A stretch of 20,185 nt of DNA from Gallionella sp. UBA4121 (GTDB taxonomy: Bacteria; Pseudomonadota; Gammaproteobacteria; Burkholderiales; Gallionellaceae), in the NCBI GenBank assembly GCA_002381565.1, contig DFWZ01000059.1:68798-88982 (forward strand). Direction: 5' to 3'. Positions 15,746 through 20,185 of the stretch are shown piece after piece. Each line of letters starts with the position of its first letter. The first letter of the stretch is position 1. The position numbers and the translations under genes were made by a program. Below the pieces are notes generated by a model. It was not told the origin of the DNA. It ran no database searches and saw nothing but the letters and a program-made list of their open reading frames with translations.

Positions 15746-18545
15746 AGCGCCTCGATTCACCATCGCCATACAGATTGCTCACGCAACGACCGCACAGCGT
15801 TGCATGCTGTTCGTCAGAACCCACATCTTCACGGTAATGCCAGCAGCGTTCGCACTTGTCGTGCAGGCTGGCCGACACATCGATGTGCGGTTCATCAGAT
15901 GCCAGGTGTACGGTGGCGCGCGAGGTGATGAACACCAGGCGCAGATCGTCTCCCAGGCGTGCGAGTATCTCGTAGTCATCCGCTGAAGCGAACACATCCA
16001 CTTCGGCGGCGAGCGCGGAGCCGATCAGCCCTGCACTGCGCGCTTCTTCGAGTTGCTTGTTGACACGGGCGCGCCAGGCTTCGATGGTCAGCCAGTCGCT
16101 GACCTCATTTCCCCCCATCTGTGCAACGGGCAGCTCATGCCACAGGCCTTCGAACACGCTGACATCATCACGTCCGTTCAACACCGTCCAGGCTTCTTCG
16201 GCGGTAAAACTCAGGATAGGCGCTATCAGGCGGGTCAGTGCATGGGTGATGTGGTGCAATGCGTTTTGTGCGGACCGGCGTGCGCGCGACTGCTCGCCTG
16301 CGGTGTACAGACGGTCTTTGAGAACGTCCAGATAGAAACCGCCCAGCGTTTCCGAGCAGAATCCCATCAGTTTTTGCACGGCCAGATGGAACTCGTAGCG
16401 CTCATAATCTGCGCGTATCTCGGTTTGCAGCTTTTGAGTCAAAAACAGCGCGTAACGGTCGATTGCAAGCCATTGGTCGACCGGCAGGGTATCGCGCGCC
16501 GCGTCAAAATCTGAAATATTAGCCAGCAGAAATTTCAGGGTATTGCGGATGCGGCGATAGCTCTCCACCACGCGTTTTAAGATCTCATCCGAGATGGTCA
16601 ACTCACCCGAATAGTCGGTTGAAGCCGTCCACAGGCGCAGAATGTCCGCACCCAGCGTGTCGAATATTTTCTGCGGCGCGATCACGTTGCCCTTCGACTT
16701 GGACATCTTGTGGCCGTTGCCATCGACCACAAACCCATGCGTCAAGAGGGCGTTGTAGGGCGCTCTGCCATTGATCGCACAGCCGGTGAGCAAGGATGAC
16801 TGGAACCAGCCGCGATGCTGGTCGGAGCCTTCCAGATACAGGTCGGCCAGATATCGGTCTGAGCTCGAGCGCAATTCGGCGCGCCGTGCTAAAACGGATG
16901 CATGGGTTGTGCCCGAGTCGAACCAGACATCCAGCGTGTGCGTGAGCTTTTTGTAGTGCTCTGCATCAACACCCAGCAGATCCGCCGAGTTCAGGCTGAA
17001 CCAGGCCTCGATGCCATCCTGTTCGACCCGTTGTGCGACCTGCTCCAGCAACTCATTGGTACGCGGATGCAACTCACCCGTCTCTTTATGCACGAAGAAT
17101 GGCATCGGGACGCCCCAGTTGCGCTGGCGCGACACGCACCAGTCGGGCCTGTTTTTGATCATCGCCTCAAGGCGCGCGCGTCCCCATGAGGGGAAAAAAG
17201 CTGTTTCATCCACCGCCTTGTTCGCCAGATCACGCAGCGTCGCATCGCTGCCATGCGCCTGCTGGTTCATGCCGATGAACCACTGCGGGGTAGAACGGAA
17301 AATGATCGGGGTCTTGTGGCGCCAGCAATGCGGGTAACTGTGCTGCACTTTTTTCAGACACAGCAGGTGGCCGGAAGATTCCAGTGCCTGCAACACGATG
17401 TCGTTGGCACGCCAGACGAACACGCCAGCCAGAGCGACTTCACCCACGGCTGGCACGGTCGCCAGGAACTTGCCGTCATCGCCTACCGGATTGTCGGTCG
17501 GCAGATTGTATTTTTGCCCGACGAAGTAATCGTCCAGACCGTGCGCCGGTGCGGTATGGACCAGGCCGGTGCCGGAATCAGCAGTCACGTGGTCGCCGCA
17601 GATGATGGGCACGATGCGATCCTGAAACGGGTGTTGCAGCGGCAGCATGTCGAGTGCAGCACCTTTGCATGTGGCTACCGCCTCGCCGCTCAACTGGTAG
17701 CGCTCAAGGCAGCTGTCGACCAACTCGGATGCGATCAGCAAATAGCCCTTTTCGGTTTTGACCAGACTGTATTCGAATTGGGGATGCACGCTGACCGCCT
17801 GATTGGCGGGCAGTGTCCAGGGCGTGGTGGTCCAGATCACCGCGGATACACGGGCGGTACCCGGCAGCGACACGCCGAAGGCACGGTCCAGGCCGATATG
17901 ATCTTTTACCTCGAATGCCACGTCGATTGCGGTAGAGGTTTTGTCTTCATATTCGACTTCCGCCTCGGCCAGCGCCGACTGGCAATCCAGGCACCAGTTT
18001 ACCGGCTTATAGCCCTGATACAGATAGCCGCGTTCGTGGATAGCACCCAGCGCGCGGATGATATCGGCCTCGGTCTTGAAATCCATGGTGAGATAGGGAT
18101 GATCCCAGTCGCCCAGCACCCCTAAACGGATGAAGTCCTTCTTCTGGCGTTCGACTTGCTCGATGGCATAGCTGCGGCACAGTTGCCGAAACTCTCCGGG
18201 GGGAATCGCCTTGCCGTGTTTCTTTTCCACCTGCAATTCGATCGGCAGGCCGTGGCAATCCCAGCCCGGTACGTACGGTGCGTCAAAACCCGAGAGCGTC
18301 TTGCTCTTGATGATGATGTCCTTGAGGATCTTGTTCACGGCATGACCGATATGGATGTCGCCGTTCGCATAGGGCGGGCCGTCGTGCAGGATAAATTTGG
18401 GCAGCCCCAGTTTGGCTGCGCGTATCTTCTGGTAGCGCTGTTGTTCCTGCCAGCGTGCCAGCATTTGCGGCTCGCGTTTTGCCATGTCGCCGCGCATCGG
18501 AAAGACCGTGTCGGGTAAGTTCAGTGTTTTTTTATAATCAGTCAT
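15738..18545 (-). CDS. ileS: Isoleucyl-tRNA synthetase
   Basis: A 935-residue class I aminoacyl-tRNA synthetase that charges tRNA-Ile. The HIGH motif is at 65-68 (GDIHIGHAV) and KMSKS at 613-617. The CP1 editing domain, which removes mischarged valine, shows WTTTPWTLPAN and GTGLVHTAPAHG. The C-terminal zinc site has four cysteines: Cys898 and Cys901 (CERC), Cys918 and Cys921 (CGRC). This is the ordinary bacterial form. I chose ATG 18545 (MTDYKKTLNLP), which overlaps the ribF stop by eight bases. The in-frame ATG at 18569 lies deeper inside ribF and has no ribosome-binding site. No strong Shine-Dalgarno precedes either start, so translation probably depends on coupling to ribF. Confidence 0.97.
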   Translation of the reverse strand: MTDYKKTLNLPDTVFPMRGDMAKREPQMLARWQEQQRYQKIRAAKLGLPKFILHDGPPYANGDIHIGHAVNKILKDIIIKSKTLSGFDAPYVPGWDCHGLPIELQVEKKHGKAIPPGEFRQLCRSYAIEQVERQKKDFIRLGVLGDWDHPYLTMDFKTEADIIRALGAIHERGYLYQGYKPVNWCLDCQSALAEAEVEYEDKTSTAIDVAFEVKDHIGLDRAFGVSLPGTARVSAVIWTTTPWTLPANQAVSVHPQFEYSLVKTEKGYLLIASELVDSCLERYQLSGEAVATCKGAALDMLPLQHPFQDRIVPIICGDHVTADSGTGLVHTAPAHGLDDYFVGQKYNLPTDNPVGDDGKFLATVPAVGEVALAGVFVWRANDIVLQALESSGHLLCLKKVQHSYPHCWRHKTPIIFRSTPQWFIGMNQQAHGSDATLRDLANKAVDETAFFPSWGRARLEAMIKNRPDWCVSRQRNWGVPMPFFVHKETGELHPRTNELLEQVAQRVEQDGIEAWFSLNSADLLGVDAEHYKKLTHTLDVWFDSGTTHASVLARRAELRSSSDRYLADLYLEGSDQHRGWFQSSLLTGCAINGRAPYNALLTHGFVVDGNGHKMSKSKGNVIAPQKIFDTLGADILRLWTASTDYSGELTISDEILKRVVESYRRIRNTLKFLLANISDFDAARDTLPVDQWLAIDRYALFLTQKLQTEIRADYERYEFHLAVQKLMGFCSETLGGFYLDVLKDRLYTAGEQSRARRSAQNALHHITHALTRLIAPILSFTAEEAWTVLNGRDDVSVFEGLWHELPVAQMGGNEVSDWLTIEAWRARVNKQLEEARSAGLIGSALAAEVDVFASADDYEILARLGDDLRLVFITSRATVHLASDEPHIDVSASLHDKCERCWHYREDVGSDEQHATLCGRCVSNLYGDGESRRYA

Positions 18546-19464
18546 GTTGTTCAAACCATTTCTTTGCATTTTCTACATCCAACGCGATTTGTCGCGTCAA
18601 TGCGCCCACATCGGGAAACTTCAGTTCTTCGCGGCGCTTTTGCAAAAACTCCACGCGCAATTTTTTTCCGTAAATATCTTGATCAAATTCAAACAGATGA
18701 ACTTCCAGTACCGGCTTTGCATCGTGTTTCAGGGTGGGGCGCACGCCCAGGCTTGCGACACCCCGCAACACGCCTAAACCCGCCGCATGCACTTCGACCA
18801 CGAAGATGCCGGACAGCGGCGGACGATTGTGTTTCATCTGCACATTCGCGGTCGGGTAGCCCAGCTTGCGTCCCACACCATCGCCATGTACCACGCGACC
18901 GCTGATGCTGTAAGGTCGCCCGAGATAATCATGCGCCCGGCGCATTTGACCTGCCGCCAGCGCTGCGCGTATCGCTGTGCTGGAGATCCGCACACCGTCA
19001 TGCTTGATGGTCTGTACCGCCTGAACGTCGAAGCCCTGCTGCTCGGCAATTTTCTCCATCAGCGCAAAATCGCCTGTGCGCCCGCTGCCGAAACGGAAGT
19101 CATCGCCAATTAAAACGAACTGCGCCGACAGCTTTTCATGCAGCGAGCGTATGAAATGCTCCGCGCTCATCTGTGCAAACCGGGCATCGAAGCGGCACAC
19201 GTGCACGCGATCTATGCCAAGCTTTTCGAATATCTCCAGCTTCTCGCGCAGGCTGCTAAGCCGTGCCGGCGCATCCTCCGGGGTGAAAAATTCACGCGGG
19301 TGCGGTTCAAAAATCACCACAGCCGTTTCCAGTGAGCGCGCCTGCGCCGCCGCCTTTAAGTCGTTCAGCAATGATTGATGGCCCAGGTGCACGCCATCGA
19401 AATTGCCGACAGTGAGTGCGACAGGCCGGGTGTCAGGGGAGTAGAGTCCGCGTAGTATCTGCAT
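18538..19464 (-). CDS. ribF: Bifunctional riboflavin kinase / FAD synthetase
   Basis: A 308-residue cytoplasmic enzyme that phosphorylates riboflavin to FMN and adenylates FMN to FAD. The N-terminal nucleotidyltransferase domain has GNFDGVHLGH (20-29) and the VIGDDFRFGSGRTGD region, reading VLIGDDFRFGSGRTG here. The C-terminal kinase domain has GRPYSISGRVVHGDGVGRKLGYPTAN (the stretch beginning about residue 182). The length is typical. It is the first gene of an overlapping cluster with ileS, lspA, ispH and thiO. The start at ATG 19464 has no Shine-Dalgarno, and a perfect -10 box lies only nine bases before it, so the message may be leaderless or nearly so. Confidence 0.96.
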   Translation of the reverse strand: MQILRGLYSPDTRPVALTVGNFDGVHLGHQSLLNDLKAAAQARSLETAVVIFEPHPREFFTPEDAPARLSSLREKLEIFEKLGIDRVHVCRFDARFAQMSAEHFIRSLHEKLSAQFVLIGDDFRFGSGRTGDFALMEKIAEQQGFDVQAVQTIKHDGVRISSTAIRAALAAGQMRRAHDYLGRPYSISGRVVHGDGVGRKLGYPTANVQMKHNRPPLSGIFVVEVHAAGLGVLRGVASLGVRPTLKHDAKPVLEVHLFEFDQDIYGKKLRVEFLQKRREELKFPDVGALTRQIALDVENAKKWFEQHD

Positions 19465-19473
19465 AGCGGGGCA

Positions 19474-19479
19474 ATTATA
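19474..19479 (-). promoter_or_regulatory. -10 box of the ribF cluster promoter
   Basis: A perfect TATAAT on the minus strand ends nine bases before the ribF ATG. The expected transcript start is within one to three bases of the start codon. The -35 region (about 19496-19502) has only a weak candidate and abuts the palindrome at 19502-19518. Confidence 0.5.
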
Positions 19480-19501
19480 CCGTGAGAACGGGCGTTAAGC
19501 T

Positions 19502-19518
19502 TGCCTGAGTGTCAGGCA
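19502..19518. promoter_or_regulatory. Perfect 7-3-7 palindrome in the ribF / cNMP-binding gene intergenic region
   Basis: TGCCTGA-GTG-TCAGGCA lies between two divergent genes, at the ribF -35 position. It fits neither the CRP nor the FNR consensus. It may be an operator for an unknown regulator, or a small hairpin; the sequence alone does not decide. Confidence 0.35.
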
Positions 19519-19657
19519 TATAAAATGTACGGCTGTCATGCGAACGAGGATAAACTGGAACACAGGGTGCCGATTGCGGCATAATCTTTTGCGGCTTGTT
19601 TTTACCTTTATAAACGACTCTGTACCCGGATTCATCAGTTGAATTTTTAAATAGACT
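19519..19657 (+). other. Upstream region of the cNMP-binding gene
   Basis: This stretch is more AT-rich than the flanking genes. Possible -10 boxes are CATAAT (about 19580) and TATAAA (about 19610), neither with a convincing -35. The heptamer TTGCGGC occurs twice, 15 bases apart. No RNA gene or ORF of note was found. Confidence 0.25.
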
Positions 19658-20167
19658 ATGCAAAAAACCTCTCTTGATTTACTCGAACCATTAGGTGCCG
19701 GCGTGATCTCGCCGGGCGAGCTGCGCACCATGCTCGATAGTGCGCAGATGCTCAGAGACTTTGAGTGGTCGCAGATCGAAGCGCTGTCTGCCTATATCCA
19801 GCTGTATCGCGCAGAACCAGACGTCGTGTTGTTTCATGAAGGCGATCAGGGCAGCTTCATGTGCATTGTGTTGCAGGGCCGGCTTGATATACGCAAACAG
19901 GATGCACAGCATGACGACAAAACAGTTGCGACCGTTCATGCAGGCCGCAGTCTTGGCGAGATGGCAATGGTAGACAACGAGCCCAGGTCGGCTACTGCGG
20001 TGGTGAGGGAGTCGGCGCTGTTAGCCGTGCTGACGCAGGAAAGTTTTGTGTCGATCACGCGCGACAAGCCAGCACTGGCGGTGAAGCTGCTGCTCAAGGT
20101 CGCGCAACTGATCAGCCAGCGACTGCGCCATGCCAGCGGTATCCTGATCGACTATCTGGATAATTAG
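19658..20167 (+). CDS. Stand-alone cyclic-nucleotide-binding domain protein
   Basis: A 169-residue soluble protein made almost wholly of a CRP-type cNMP-binding domain (about residues 35-150). The phosphate-binding cassette is readable as GRSLGEMAMVDNEPRSATAVV (from about residue 97), with conserved Glu101 and Arg110, so ligand binding is plausible. There is no C-terminal helix-turn-helix; the chain ends in a helical tail LISQRLRHASGILIDYLDN. It is therefore unlikely to be a transcription factor and may act by protein contact. The start at ATG 19658 has no clear Shine-Dalgarno. It is divergent from ribF across a 193-nt gap. The partner and the nucleotide are unknown. Confidence 0.85.
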   Translation: MQKTSLDLLEPLGAGVISPGELRTMLDSAQMLRDFEWSQIEALSAYIQLYRAEPDVVLFHEGDQGSFMCIVLQGRLDIRKQDAQHDDKTVATVHAGRSLGEMAMVDNEPRSATAVVRESALLAVLTQESFVSITRDKPALAVKLLLKVAQLISQRLRHASGILIDYLDN

Positions 20168-20185
20168 GGATTCCCACATATTCTC

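Noticed and set aside
17253..18125. Plus-strand open frame of 290 codons opposite ileS
   Set aside because: Antisense shadow of a well-conserved synthetase, with no recognisable motif.
18525..18535. A7 tract near the start of ileS as a slippage site
   Set aside because: Encodes the ordinary Lys-Lys of the N-terminus; seven A is not exceptional, and switching an essential gene is implausible.

Overview
The window looks like chromosomal DNA from a Gram-negative, moderately GC-rich proteobacterium, most likely a betaproteobacterium. Support comes from the ribF-ileS-lspA-ispH housekeeping cluster, periplasmic-adaptor and AsmA-like envelope proteins, and SbmA/BacA-type and MacB-type ABC transporters. 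The finer placement (something like Nitrosomonadales or Gallionellaceae) is an impression from gene style, not a demonstrated fact. No integrase, transposase, phage gene, rRNA or CRISPR array was seen.

Layout. Positions 1-2925 (+) hold the 3' part of a large gene. It encodes a long Ala/Glu-rich coiled coil, a class III nucleotidyl cyclase domain, one transmembrane helix and an AsmA-like C-terminal region. It runs off the left edge. From 2955 to 19464 every gene lies on the minus strand. Read in the direction of transcription (right to left) these are: ribF, ileS, lspA, ispH and thiO, each overlapping the next; a tRNA-Thr(CGT) with its own -10 box; a membrane GGDEF-EAL protein starting 17 nt after the tRNA CCA; a MacA-like adaptor, a LolD/MacB-type ATPase and two FtsX/MacB-type permeases; a class I aminotransferase; and an SbmA/BacA-YddA-type fused ABC transporter. 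At 19658-20167 (+), divergent from ribF, is a small stand-alone cyclic-nucleotide-binding protein.

How the parts may work together. RibF makes FMN and FAD, and ThiO at the end of the same overlapping cluster uses FAD. LspA matures lipoproteins, IspH finishes isoprenoid precursor synthesis and IleS charges tRNA-Ile, so the cluster is housekeeping. The adaptor/ATPase/two-permease set should form a tripartite-type efflux or envelope export pump that borrows an outer-membrane channel from elsewhere. Signalling is notable: a cyclase-like domain at one end, a cNMP-binding domain at the other and a c-di-GMP enzyme in the middle. A functional link between them is speculative.

Non-coding structure. 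Two gaps inside the pump operon carry different repeat-like elements: a nested palindromic, dRS3/MITE-like element (8710-8826) and a GCTCGCT/TTCGCTGCGCTC-type intergenic repeat (about 7330-7440). The ribF upstream region has a perfect TATAAT placed so close to the ATG that the transcript may be almost leaderless, and a 7-3-7 palindrome just upstream. No gap exceeds 300 bases, and no convincing intrinsic terminator was seen.
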